This document shows positions 33,628-41,259 of a DNA stretch of 64,000 bases, piece after piece. The stretch's first letter is position 1. Every line of letters starts with the position of its first letter. The DNA comes from Pimelobacter simplex. Its GTDB lineage: Bacteria > Actinomycetota > Actinomycetes > Propionibacteriales > Nocardioidaceae. The stretch is from positions 620,001-684,000 of the forward strand of contig NZ_FOUK01000002.1 in NCBI RefSeq assembly GCF_900114845.1, in the 5' to 3' direction. The position numbers were made by a program, and so were the translations under genes. A model generated the notes under the pieces. That model saw only the letters and a program-made list of their open reading frames with translations. It ran no database searches and was not told the DNA's origin.

Positions 33628-35171
33628 GAGAGGACGCGGATCGCTGCGCCGGGCAGCATCCCGCCGACCGGACGGACGATCGCCGTCGCGCCGTTGAAGT
33701 ACATGTTGTACGGCGTGACCGAGACCGGGACCAGGTCGGCGGCGTCGAACAGGGCGGCCTCGGCCTTCCCCCAGGTCGCGCAGGCCTCGTCGCCGGTCTG
33801 GGCCGCGGCGGCGTTCGTGAGGTCGCGGTAGGCCTTGTTGTCGATGCCGGCGAAGTTGGTGCCCTCGGGCGCCGCAGGTCCGGACAGGTACTGCGGGAAG
33901 ATCGCCGGCGTGCCGGACTGCAGGTTGAGGCCCAGCGTCGCGGTCCAGCTCGTCGGGTCGTCCGTCGCGAAGGACCGGCTGATCACGTAGTTCTCGTCAC
34001 CGCCGTCGAGCTTGACCTTCGCCCCGGCGCCCTCCCACTGCTTGGCGACGTACTCGGCCGCGGCGCTGCGGGCGGCCGTCGCGTTGTCGTACACCAGCGT
34101 GATGTCGACCGGCCCTGCCGCGCGGATCGCGCCGGCCGCGGCCTCGGGGTCGTACGTCGGGAGGTGGCCCTCGACGGTGTCGTAGGTGCACAGGCTGGGG
34201 TCCTCGCCGAGCAGCGACGTGGCGCGCTCGCCCTTGCCGTCGGTGAGGATGTCGGTCAGCACGTCGAGGTCGACCGCCTGGGTCAACGCCCGGCGCACGG
34301 CGGGGTCGGCGGTCGGGACGGCCGCGTTGTGGTTGTAGATGATCATGCCGGAGGTGGACGGGGAGGCCTGCGACTTCAGGTCGCCCAGGCGCTTCTCGTC
34401 CTTGCCGCTGACGACCGCGGCGTTGAGGCCGCCGGAGCGCAGCAGGTTCGCGGCCGTGGAGGGGCTGGGCACGATCTTGATCGTGACCGTCTCGGGAACG
34501 CCGGGGGTCTCGCTCGTCGTGTCCTTCGGTCCCCAGTTGTAGCCCTCGCGGCGCTTGAGGGTGATCGAGTCGCCGGCGACGACCTTGTCGATCACGAATA
34601 GGCCGGTGCCGTTGCTTCCGGCCGAGAGGCTCTTCGGGTCGGCCAGACCGGCGTCGCAGACCAGCTGCTGGGCGCCGAGGTTGTAGACCATGAAGGGACG
34701 CGGCGTCGGCGTGGTGACCGTGAGGACGTTGCCCTCGGCGGTGATGGTGGCGTCGCCCGGCACCACCGACTCCAGGCGAGGAGACTCGTTCTTCGGGTCG
34801 ATGATCCACTTCAGGTTCGCCGCGGCGGTCTCGGCCGTGAACGGCGTGCCGTCGGCGCAGGTGATGTCGTCGCGCAGTGTGTAGGTGACCTTCGTCGGGC
34901 TCTCCGTCCAGCTCTCGGCGAGGAACGGCTGCAGCTCACCCGTCTCCGGGTCGGCGTCCAGCAGGGTGTCGTAGGAGTAGAAGCCCACGATCTGGGCGTT
35001 GACGAGGTTGGTCGTCAGCGGGTTGAGGTCGCCGGGATCAGAGTCGACCGCGACCGCGAAGGTGCCGTCGGTCGCGAACTCGCCTCCGTCTGCGTCCGAG
35101 CCGCCACCGCAGGCCGCGAGGGCCGACGCGGCGAGCAGCAGCGCGGCGAGGGAAACAGTGGGTGTCTTCAT
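33624..35171 (-). CDS. Extracellular solute-binding lipoprotein of a peptide ABC importer (SBP family 5)
   Basis: A 515-aa binding protein with a lipoprotein signal (MKTPTVSLAALLLAASALAAC, lipobox ALAAC) and the SBP_bac_5 fold (DPGDLNPLTTNLVNAQIVG at the N-terminus, ESWTESPTKVTYTLRDDITCADGTPF as the family signature). It should capture di- or oligopeptides outside the membrane. It is first in the nine-gene operon; its upstream gap has a paired palindrome at 35244-35292, 73 bp before the start. From the downstream enzymes the ligand is likely a D-residue-containing peptide, which is inference. Confidence 0.92.
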   Translation of the reverse strand: MKTPTVSLAALLLAASALAACGGGSDADGGEFATDGTFAVAVDSDPGDLNPLTTNLVNAQIVGFYSYDTLLDADPETGELQPFLAESWTESPTKVTYTLRDDITCADGTPFTAETAAANLKWIIDPKNESPRLESVVPGDATITAEGNVLTVTTPTPRPFMVYNLGAQQLVCDAGLADPKSLSAGSNGTGLFVIDKVVAGDSITLKRREGYNWGPKDTTSETPGVPETVTIKIVPSPSTAANLLRSGGLNAAVVSGKDEKRLGDLKSQASPSTSGMIIYNHNAAVPTADPAVRRALTQAVDLDVLTDILTDGKGERATSLLGEDPSLCTYDTVEGHLPTYDPEAAAGAIRAAGPVDITLVYDNATAARSAAAEYVAKQWEGAGAKVKLDGGDENYVISRSFATDDPTSWTATLGLNLQSGTPAIFPQYLSGPAAPEGTNFAGIDNKAYRDLTNAAAAQTGDEACATWGKAEAALFDAADLVPVSVTPYNMYFNGATAIVRPVGGMLPGAAIRVLS

Positions 35172-35243
35172 GCGGGGACCGCCCTTGTTCGACGAGAGAA
35201 GTGCTTCGGCTCACACTCTCGCCGACGGGAGCGACCCTTCTCA

Positions 35244-35292
35244 TCGGTCGTTCGACCGACACGTCACGCCGACTCTCGGTCGATCGCACGAA
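35244..35292. promoter_or_regulatory. Paired palindromic operator, copy 2 (peptide-import operon)
   Basis: TCGGTCGTTCGACCGA (35244-35259, 7-bp perfect arms around TT) and TCGGTCGATCGCACGA (35276-35291) start exactly 32 bp apart in the 146-bp gap between the binding-protein start (35171) and the pucR stop (35318). The rest of the gap shows no gene. Confidence 0.65.
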
Positions 35293-35317
35293 CGCCCACG
35301 GCGCCGGCCGAGCGGGC

Positions 35318-36931
35318 TCAGGCTGGCCGGGCTCCGGCGCCCACCCGCAGCTGGAGCATCAGGCCGAACCGGGTGTCCGGGTCGCGCAGGTCGATCGACG
35401 CGATCGCCTCCACCCGCTCGAGCCGGTAGCGGAAGGTGTTCTTGTGCACGTGGACGTCGCGCGCCGCGGCGCTGACGTCGCCGAAGCGCTCGAGCCAGGC
35501 GGTGAGGGTCGCGACCAGCTCGCTGCCGTGCGCCTCGTCGTACGCGCGCAGCGCGACGAGGGGCCCGCCGAGCTCGATGCCGTCGGCCGCGAGGGAGTCG
35601 CGGATCCGGAGCATCAGCGCCTCGACCTGCACCTCGGTCGAGCGGGCGGCGCGGCGCTCGCCGTCCGGCCGGGCGCGCAGCACCCGCAGCGTCGCCTCCG
35701 CATCGCGGCGCGAGGCCGCCAGGTCGCGCACGTCCGCGACGATGCCGCCGATCCCCGCGCAGAACTCCGTCGACGTGTCGAGCCGCCCGACGAACTCGGC
35801 GGCGGTCTGCTGCACCGCGGTGAGCGTCCGCTCGTCCGCGGAGCGCAGCGGCACGACGGCATGGACCAGGCCTCCCAGCGGGACGGTGATCGCCCGCGGG
35901 TACACCGAGCGCAGGTGCATCCGCAGCGCCGCGGCAGCGCGCTGGGTGTCCGCGACCGTGCGGATCTCGTCGTCGTCCACGAGGGGCCCGAGCGTCACGA
36001 CGCACGCGGGCGACGACGCGAAGTCGAGCTGCTGGGCGGCCTCGCGGGCCCCCGAGCCCCCGGCGAGCAGCTGGGACCCGAGCGACTCGGCGAGCCGTTG
36101 CGCCGCGTCGGCACTGACCCGGGCCCGGAGCATCGCGAGCGCCACGACCTGGGCGGCTTCGATCATGCCCTGCTCGCGCTCGGCGTCGAACGGCTCCGGG
36201 CTCACCGCCCAGATCGACCCGAGCACCTCGTCGCCGGCCTGGATCCTCATCGCGATCCGGGGCAGGGTGCCCGGCGCGGGCTCGGCGAGGAAGATCGGGC
36301 GCTCGGAGCCGTAGATCAACGGGAACACGCCCTGGGTGCGCTGGTGCGCGCTGTACTCCTCCGGCACCTGCAGGCCCAGGATCGTGAGCCGGCGGGGCTC
36401 GTCGGTCCCCACCTGGTCGGCCGAGAACGCCACGACGCGCGACGAGCGGTCCTCGATCGTGACGGGCGCCCCCAGCAGGGCCGACAGCGAGTCGGCGAGG
36501 GTGAACAGGTCGCGGCCGGAGTCGCCGGAGCCGTGGTCGGGGCCGTCCGGCCCCAGGTTGAGCGCGCCGCTGAGCAGGGTGGCGACCTGGACCCAGGACG
36601 CGCCCCGGACGAGGCTGAACACCGAGACGTCCCGCCGCTCGGCGATCGCCGCCACCTCGCGCCCCACGGCGAGCGGCTCGCGGACGATCAGGGCCGCCGC
36701 GCGCGCCTCGCCCGCCGACCGGACCAGGTCCGCGAGGTCTTCGTCGGTCGCCACGGCCACGCCGAGCACGATCGCGTCCCGGGTGATCTCCGGCGGGTCC
36801 AACGGGTCGTGGAGCACGACGGTCGAGACCGTGCGGCGGGCCTGGTGCCGGCCGGCCTCCAACGTCAGCAGCGTGGAGCCCAGGCGCTCGGTCAGGCGCC
36901 CGAGGCTGGTGGAGAGGGCCGGCGCGGGCAT
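35318..36931 (-). CDS. PucR/CdaR-type transcriptional regulator
   Basis: A 537-aa regulator with an N-terminal PucR-type sensing region (~20-130, VVLHDPLDPPEITRDAIVLG), a central GAF/GGDEF-like part (~150-420), and the C-terminal PucR helix-turn-helix (LTAWLERFGDVSAAARDVHV followed by HKNTFRYRLERV) ending near residue 530. Relatives switch on purine, sugar-acid or amino-acid catabolism when their substrate is present. The start at 36931 (MPAPALSTSLG) was chosen over a site 72 bases upstream because the upstream stretch overlaps the operator at 36963. It is divergent from dppA, upstream of the importer operon, and is the obvious candidate to bind the shared palindromes. Confidence 0.86.
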   Translation of the reverse strand: MPAPALSTSLGRLTERLGSTLLTLEAGRHQARRTVSTVVLHDPLDPPEITRDAIVLGVAVATDEDLADLVRSAGEARAAALIVREPLAVGREVAAIAERRDVSVFSLVRGASWVQVATLLSGALNLGPDGPDHGSGDSGRDLFTLADSLSALLGAPVTIEDRSSRVVAFSADQVGTDEPRRLTILGLQVPEEYSAHQRTQGVFPLIYGSERPIFLAEPAPGTLPRIAMRIQAGDEVLGSIWAVSPEPFDAEREQGMIEAAQVVALAMLRARVSADAAQRLAESLGSQLLAGGSGAREAAQQLDFASSPACVVTLGPLVDDDEIRTVADTQRAAAALRMHLRSVYPRAITVPLGGLVHAVVPLRSADERTLTAVQQTAAEFVGRLDTSTEFCAGIGGIVADVRDLAASRRDAEATLRVLRARPDGERRAARSTEVQVEALMLRIRDSLAADGIELGGPLVALRAYDEAHGSELVATLTAWLERFGDVSAAARDVHVHKNTFRYRLERVEAIASIDLRDPDTRFGLMLQLRVGAGARPA

Positions 36932-36962
36932 GGGACGACGGTACAGCCGCCCTCCAGGGATT

Positions 36963-37012
36963 TCGGTCGATCGCACCATCACGCCCACCCCGCGGTCCCG
37001 CACAATTGCGGG
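36963..37012. promoter_or_regulatory. pucR-dppA divergent control region with single palindromic operator
   Basis: TCGGTCGATCGCACCA at 36963-36978 matches the shared operator, 31 bp from the pucR start and about 63 bp from the dppA start. A second copy at the usual 32-bp distance is only weakly present (36931-36946, 9 of 16). A separate perfect inverted repeat CCCGCA-CAAT-TGCGGG is at 36997-37012. Confidence 0.55.
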
Positions 37013-37041
37013 GTCCCGTACGACGAGCGCAGGAGCCAGCG

Positions 37042-37887
37042 GTGAAGGTCTACATCTCTGTCGACATGGAGGGCGTCGCGGGCATCGCGACCCTCGACCA
37101 GATCGTCCGGGGCGGCTCCGGCTACGGCCGGGCCCAGGAGCTGATGACCGAGGAGGCGAACGCGGCGATCGCGGGCGCCTTCGACGGCGGCGCCACCAGC
37201 GTGCTGGTCAACGACTCGCACGGGACGATGGACAACCTGCTGCACGAGCGCCTCGACCCCCGCGCCCGGCTCGTCTTCGGCGCCCCCAAGGCGCAGTGCA
37301 TGGCCGAGGGCCTCACCGACGACTGCGCGGTCGCCCTGTTCGTCGGGTACCACGCGCCGGCTGGCGCCCCGGGGGTGCTGGCGCACACCTTCTCGGCCTA
37401 CTTCGGCGAGGTGCGCATCGACGGCGCCCAGGTGTCCGAGGCCGAGGTCAACGCGCTCTACGCGGCCTCGCTCGGCGTGCCGGTCGGGCTGGTCACGGGC
37501 GACGACGTCATCGGCGCGATCGCCTCCGACGTCCTGGCCGGCGCGACGATCGTGACGGTCAAGGACGCCCACGGCTTCTCCGCGACCAACACCGTCGCCC
37601 CCAGCGTCGCGCGCGAGCTCGTGCGCGAGGGCGCCGCGCGCGCCGTCGCGGGAGCCGACGCGCTGCCGCGTCCCGTGGCGCGGACGCCGCTGCGGCTCGA
37701 GGTCGACATGCCCTCCCCCGTCGCCGCCGAGCTGGGCGCCTGCATCCCGGGGTGCACCCGCACCACGGACCGGACGATCGCCGCGGTCCTCGACGGTGCC
37801 GACGAGGTGCTGGGCCTGATCACCGTGCTGTACGAGCTGGCGCTGAGCAGCGAGCGGGCGCGTCAAGCGCTCACGAACCGTCGCTGA
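37042..37887 (+). CDS. dppA: D-aminopeptidase DppA (M55 family)
   Basis: A 281-aa zinc D-aminopeptidase that removes D-residues (typically D-Ala) from the N-terminus of peptides. The ligand set is complete: D8 and E10 (SVDMEG), H60 (NDSHG), H104 (VGYHA), E133 (VSEAEVN), with H115 (LAHTFS) as the catalytic residue. The positions equal those I recall for the Bacillus enzyme. The start is the GTG at 37042 with AGGAG upstream. It is divergent from pucR with an operator between, and its last 17 bases overlap the convergent M20 gene. Confidence 0.92.
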   Translation: MKVYISVDMEGVAGIATLDQIVRGGSGYGRAQELMTEEANAAIAGAFDGGATSVLVNDSHGTMDNLLHERLDPRARLVFGAPKAQCMAEGLTDDCAVALFVGYHAPAGAPGVLAHTFSAYFGEVRIDGAQVSEAEVNALYAASLGVPVGLVTGDDVIGAIASDVLAGATIVTVKDAHGFSATNTVAPSVARELVREGAARAVAGADALPRPVARTPLRLEVDMPSPVAAELGACIPGCTRTTDRTIAAVLDGADEVLGLITVLYELALSSERARQALTNRR

Positions 37888-39034
37888 CCAGGTCGAGCAC
37901 CAGCGCCGCGAGCAGCTCGGTCCGCGGCCCGATCCAGCTCACCTCGACGTGCTCGTCGCGGGCGTGCGCCCCGCCACCGACGGCACCGAGCCCGTCGAGG
38001 GTGGGCACGCCCACCCCGGCGGTGAGGTTGCCGTCCGAGGCACCTCCGACCGCCATGCTCACGAGCGGCGGCTGGCCCAGGGTCTCCGCCAGGCGCGCTG
38101 CCCGCGCGAACAGGCCGGCCGAGGCCTCCGCTTCGAGCGGGGGCCGGTTGATGCCGCCGTGCACCTGCAGGCGCGCGCCCTCGACGCCGGCCGACAGCGC
38201 CCGGATCGCCACGTCGACGCGCTCCTGCTCGGCGACGGTCCGCGCCCGGACGTCGACGGCGACCGTCGCCCGCGCCGGCACCGTGTTGGCCGCCGTGCCG
38301 GAGGCCATCAGGGTCGGCGTCACCGTCGTGCCCGCCTCGGCGTCGGCGAGGTCCGCCAGCGCGAGGACCAGCCGGGCGACGCCGATCGTCGCGTTGATCC
38401 CGCGCTCCGGCTCCAGGCCGCTGTGGGCCGCCCGTCCCAGGACCTCGAGGTCGTAGCGCGACACTCCCTTGCGCTGGGTCTTGAGGGCGCCGCCGGGACC
38501 GGCCGCCTCGAGGACGAGCGCCGCCGCGCACCGGCCGGCCTCGGCCTCGACCAGCGCGCGCGACGTCGTCGAGCCGACCTCCTCGTCCCCCGTCACCAGC
38601 ACGGTGACCTGGTCGAGGACCGCGTCTCCGTGCCGCGCGCGGAGGGCCGCCAGGGCATGCACGATCTGCGCGACGCCGACGAGCATGTCGAAGCACCCGG
38701 GGCCCCGCAGGACGCCGTCCTCGACGGCGAACGGCAGCTCCGCGAGGGTGCCGACGGGCCACACCGTGTCGTGGTGGCCGAGGAGCAGGACGCGGGGCTG
38801 CCCGCCGCGCAGCAGGACGTGGTCGACGCCGTCGATGCGGACGATCTCGGGGCGCCTGCCGAGCCGGCGTTCGACCAGGTCGGCGACGACCTGTGCCGAC
38901 CGCGCCACGGCGGCGTGGTCCGACGACGGCGACTCGACCTGGACGAGGCATTCGACGTCCGCGAGGAAGGTCGCGAGGTCGGGGCCCGAGCGGTCGCCGG
39001 TCCGGGCGCTGTCAGAAGTAGGTGCGGACGGCAT
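37871..39034 (-). CDS. M20-family amidohydrolase/peptidase (candidate N-succinyl-L-amino-acid desuccinylase)
   Basis: A 387-aa di-zinc M20 enzyme (ArgE/DapE/CPG2 group). Ligand motifs are GHHDTVWP (H87 or H88, D89), GPGCFD (D116), TGDEEVGS (E151/E152), VLEAA (E176) and GGAHARDEH (H357). The dimerisation domain lies in ~185-300. Because an NSAR racemase and GNAT acyltransferase are in the same regulon, the third step of that pathway, hydrolysis of N-succinyl-L-amino acids, is the best functional guess; general carboxypeptidase activity is the alternative. It is downstream of and overlaps the DSD1-like gene by 23 bases. Confidence 0.86.
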   Translation of the reverse strand: MPSAPTSDSARTGDRSGPDLATFLADVECLVQVESPSSDHAAVARSAQVVADLVERRLGRRPEIVRIDGVDHVLLRGGQPRVLLLGHHDTVWPVGTLAELPFAVEDGVLRGPGCFDMLVGVAQIVHALAALRARHGDAVLDQVTVLVTGDEEVGSTTSRALVEAEAGRCAAALVLEAAGPGGALKTQRKGVSRYDLEVLGRAAHSGLEPERGINATIGVARLVLALADLADAEAGTTVTPTLMASGTAANTVPARATVAVDVRARTVAEQERVDVAIRALSAGVEGARLQVHGGINRPPLEAEASAGLFARAARLAETLGQPPLVSMAVGGASDGNLTAGVGVPTLDGLGAVGGGAHARDEHVEVSWIGPRTELLAALVLDLVSDGS

Positions 39035-40253
39035 CGGTCACCTCGTACTCGTCGGAGACGACCGGGAGGAGCCGCCACTTGTCGAAGGTCGTGCAGGGAT
39101 GGGAGACGCCGAGGCACACGAGGTCGCCGACCTCGAGCGCGACGTCGTCAGGCACGGCGAGCATCGCGTGCTGGTCGTTGACCGCCGTGACCCGCAGGCC
39201 GCCGGCGGGCCGGGTGCGTCCGCGGTGCCGGACCGCGACCGGCAGCGGGAGATCGGCATCGGTCGACACGTCGCGACGGCCGGCACCGAGGATCGCCAGA
39301 CCGGGCTCGGGTCGCGACAGCACCTCGGCCCACACCTCGAGCGCGGGGAGCGGCGGCGGCTCCTCGCCCACGAAGGGCGACGTCCGCGCGTAGAGGCCGT
39401 GGTCGTGCGTCAGGTAGCAGCCGCTCCGCAGCAGCACCTCCACCCGCTCCCCCGTCCAGCGCGCGCGGAAGCGGTCGACCACCAGGTCGAAGTACGAGCT
39501 GCCACCGAAGGAGACGACGACGCCACGGGCGGGCAGCAGCCCGTCCTCCACCAGCCGGTGGACGACCTCCGCCGACCAGGCGAGGAAGTCGGCCGCACGC
39601 CCCCGGCGCTCGGCGTCGTCCGCGCCGGGCACCAGACCCTCGAACCCCTCGACCCCGACCAGCTCCAGCCCGGCCGTCGCGCGAACCGCCTCGGCGACCC
39701 GGACGGCCTCCTCGGTTGTCCGCGCGCCGCCGCGCCCGCCGTCGTACCCGAGCTCGAGCAGGACCGCGAGGGGCCGCTGATCGGCCGGGTCCGGGACCGC
39801 CCGGTCGGCGAGCAGGGCGACCCCCTCGACCGAGTCGACCAGGAGGATCACCTCCAAGCCGGGATCGGCCCGCCGGCACGCGGCGAGGTAGCCGAGGTCG
39901 GCCGCGCCGACCACCGGATTCGCCACGAGGACGCGACGGACGCCCGCGGTGATGAACACGCGCGCCTGCTGGACGTTGGCGACCGTCACCCCCCACGCAC
40001 CCGCGGCGATCTGCCGGGCGACCAGCGCCGGGCTCATCGTCGTCTTCGCGTGCGGCGCGACGAGAACGTCGTGCCGGCGGCAGTACCCCTCCATCAGGGC
40101 GAGGTTGCGCTCGAGCGCGGTGGCCCGCAGCGCCACGATCGGCAGCACGAAGTCGCCGTCGAGCAGCCGCCACCCCTGCGCCCCGACCTCGGTGAGCGGC
40201 ACGTCGCCGTCGGGGAACCCCCGGTCGCGCCACGTGACCCGTTCGTCGGTCAT
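39012..40253 (-). CDS. DSD1/D-threonine-aldolase-like PLP enzyme (D-amino-acid lyase or dehydratase)
   Basis: A 413-aa fold-type III PLP enzyme with an alanine-racemase-like barrel. The PLP lysine is K70 in VAPHAKTTMSPALVARQ. The metal site near the C-terminus is H385-x-C387 (GVSHPCTTFDKW), as in eukaryotic-type D-serine dehydratase and D-threonine aldolase, with VNDQHAM before it. It would deaminate or cleave beta-hydroxy D-amino acids. The start at 40253 has a strong AGGAGGTGG site. A paired operator lies 63 bp upstream. It is first of a two-gene unit with the M20 enzyme. Confidence 0.87.
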   Translation of the reverse strand: MTDERVTWRDRGFPDGDVPLTEVGAQGWRLLDGDFVLPIVALRATALERNLALMEGYCRRHDVLVAPHAKTTMSPALVARQIAAGAWGVTVANVQQARVFITAGVRRVLVANPVVGAADLGYLAACRRADPGLEVILLVDSVEGVALLADRAVPDPADQRPLAVLLELGYDGGRGGARTTEEAVRVAEAVRATAGLELVGVEGFEGLVPGADDAERRGRAADFLAWSAEVVHRLVEDGLLPARGVVVSFGGSSYFDLVVDRFRARWTGERVEVLLRSGCYLTHDHGLYARTSPFVGEEPPPLPALEVWAEVLSRPEPGLAILGAGRRDVSTDADLPLPVAVRHRGRTRPAGGLRVTAVNDQHAMLAVPDDVALEVGDLVCLGVSHPCTTFDKWRLLPVVSDEYEVTDAVRTYF

Positions 40254-40315
40254 GCCCACCTCCTCGCGTCCCTGCCGGACGGGGTCCAGTCTGGCGGGCC
40301 GCGGGCTGCCCGCGC

Positions 40316-40364
40316 CCGTACGACCGCACGAAGAGAGCGGGCGGCCTTCGGTCGTCCGCACGAC
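40316..40364. promoter_or_regulatory. Paired palindromic operator, copy 3 (DSD1-like/M20 operon)
   Basis: CCGTACGACCGCACGA (40316-40331) and TCGGTCGTCCGCACGA (40348-40363) are again 32 bp apart, 63 bp upstream of the 40253 start. They lie directly downstream of the tRNA terminator, so the regulon boundary is sharp here. Confidence 0.6.
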
Positions 40365-40384
40365 GACCGCCGAGGTCAGATCCC

Positions 40385-40426
40385 AAAAAGGCCTCAGGCC
40401 CGGAATCCGTGGATTCCGGGCCTGAG
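40385..40426 (-). terminator. Rho-independent terminator of the initiator tRNA
   Basis: A perfect 16-bp stem (40393-40408 with 40411-40426; CTCAGGCCCGGAATCC arm) is followed on the minus strand by GGCC and five T (40385-40389). It lies just after the tRNA 3' end. Confidence 0.9.
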
Positions 40427-40431
40427 CTTTG

Positions 40432-40505
40432 TAGCGGGGGCAGGATTTGAACCTGCGACCTCTGGGTTATGAGCCCAGCGAGCTACCGAGCTGCTCCACC
40501 CCGCG
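40432..40505 (-). tRNA. Initiator tRNA-fMet (CAT)
   Basis: A 74-nt cloverleaf without encoded CCA. The acceptor stem is CGCGGGG with CCCCGCT, leaving position 1/72 unpaired (C1-T72), a mark of initiator tRNAs. The D-loop is GAGCAGCTCGGTAGCTC. The anticodon stem has the initiator-specific three G-C pairs (GGGCTCATAACCC; anticodon at 40469-40471), and the T arm is GCAGGTTCAAATCCTGC. A terminator follows directly. Confidence 0.96.
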
Positions 40506-40556
40506 TCGGTGAACAGAACATTACCCGCCACCCCCGAGGTCACCAAATCGGGGTGC

Positions 40557-41177
40557 CTACGACGACGGCGGCGGCGACATCCGCGGCACCGGCGCCCGCC
40601 ATCCCCGCCAGCCCGCGAGCAGTCGCCACCCGATGGTGACCAGGGCGGCCGGGGCGGCGATGACGCCGTGCGCGACCCCGAGCTCGGAGCCGGTGGCGGC
40701 GATGGCGGCACCGGCCAGGGCCGGGATGGCGTAGAGCTCGCCGTACCGGAAGATCACCGGGACCCGTCCGACGAGGAGGTCGCGGACGATGCCGCCGCCG
40801 ACGCCGGTGGCCATGCCGAGGGCCGCGGACGGGACGGGGCCGAGGCCGAACTCCTGGGCCTTGAGGGCGCCGGCGACGCAGAAGAGGCCGAGACCGAAGG
40901 CGTCGAACACGTTGATCACTCGCTCGACGCGGCCGAAGGCCGGGTGCCAGGCGAAGGTGACGAGGCCGGCGACGACGGGCATGAGCAGGTAGCGCCAGTC
41001 GGCCACGGCCGGCGGCGGGACGGCGCCGATCACCACGTCGCGCAGGACACCGCCGCCGAGGCCGGTCGCCATCGCGAGGACGACGACACCGACGATGTCG
41101 AGCTGGTTGCGGACGGCGACCAGCCCGCCCGAGATCCCGAAGACGAAGATCCCGACCAGGTCGAGGGTGAGCAGCAT
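40557..41177 (-). CDS. TRIC/UPF0126 family cation channel-like membrane protein
   Basis: A 206-aa protein made of two repeated three-helix halves with the family glycine motifs (GISGGLVAVRNQLDIVGV, ATGLGGGVLRDVVIG in the first half; ALGMATGVGGGIVRDLLVG in the second). This is the bacterial relative of TRIC trimeric K+ channels. The start at 41177 (MLLTLDLVGIFVF) fits the family. It is a common neighbour of the initiator tRNA in this group. Confidence 0.9.
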   Translation of the reverse strand: MLLTLDLVGIFVFGISGGLVAVRNQLDIVGVVVLAMATGLGGGVLRDVVIGAVPPPAVADWRYLLMPVVAGLVTFAWHPAFGRVERVINVFDAFGLGLFCVAGALKAQEFGLGPVPSAALGMATGVGGGIVRDLLVGRVPVIFRYGELYAIPALAGAAIAATGSELGVAHGVIAAPAALVTIGWRLLAGWRGWRAPVPRMSPPPSS

Positions 41178-41259
41178 GCCGCCATGATCCCGCACGACGA
41201 CGGGCCCGCCGGCCACCAGGGCGACCTGGGGCGGGCGGGCCCGTCGTGGGCGTGGTGCG

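Noticed and set aside
40385-40505. Initiator tRNA as an integration site for the 19.5-40.4 kb locus
   Set aside because: The tRNA 3' end faces the locus, but no repeat of it, integrase or mobility gene was seen at the other end.
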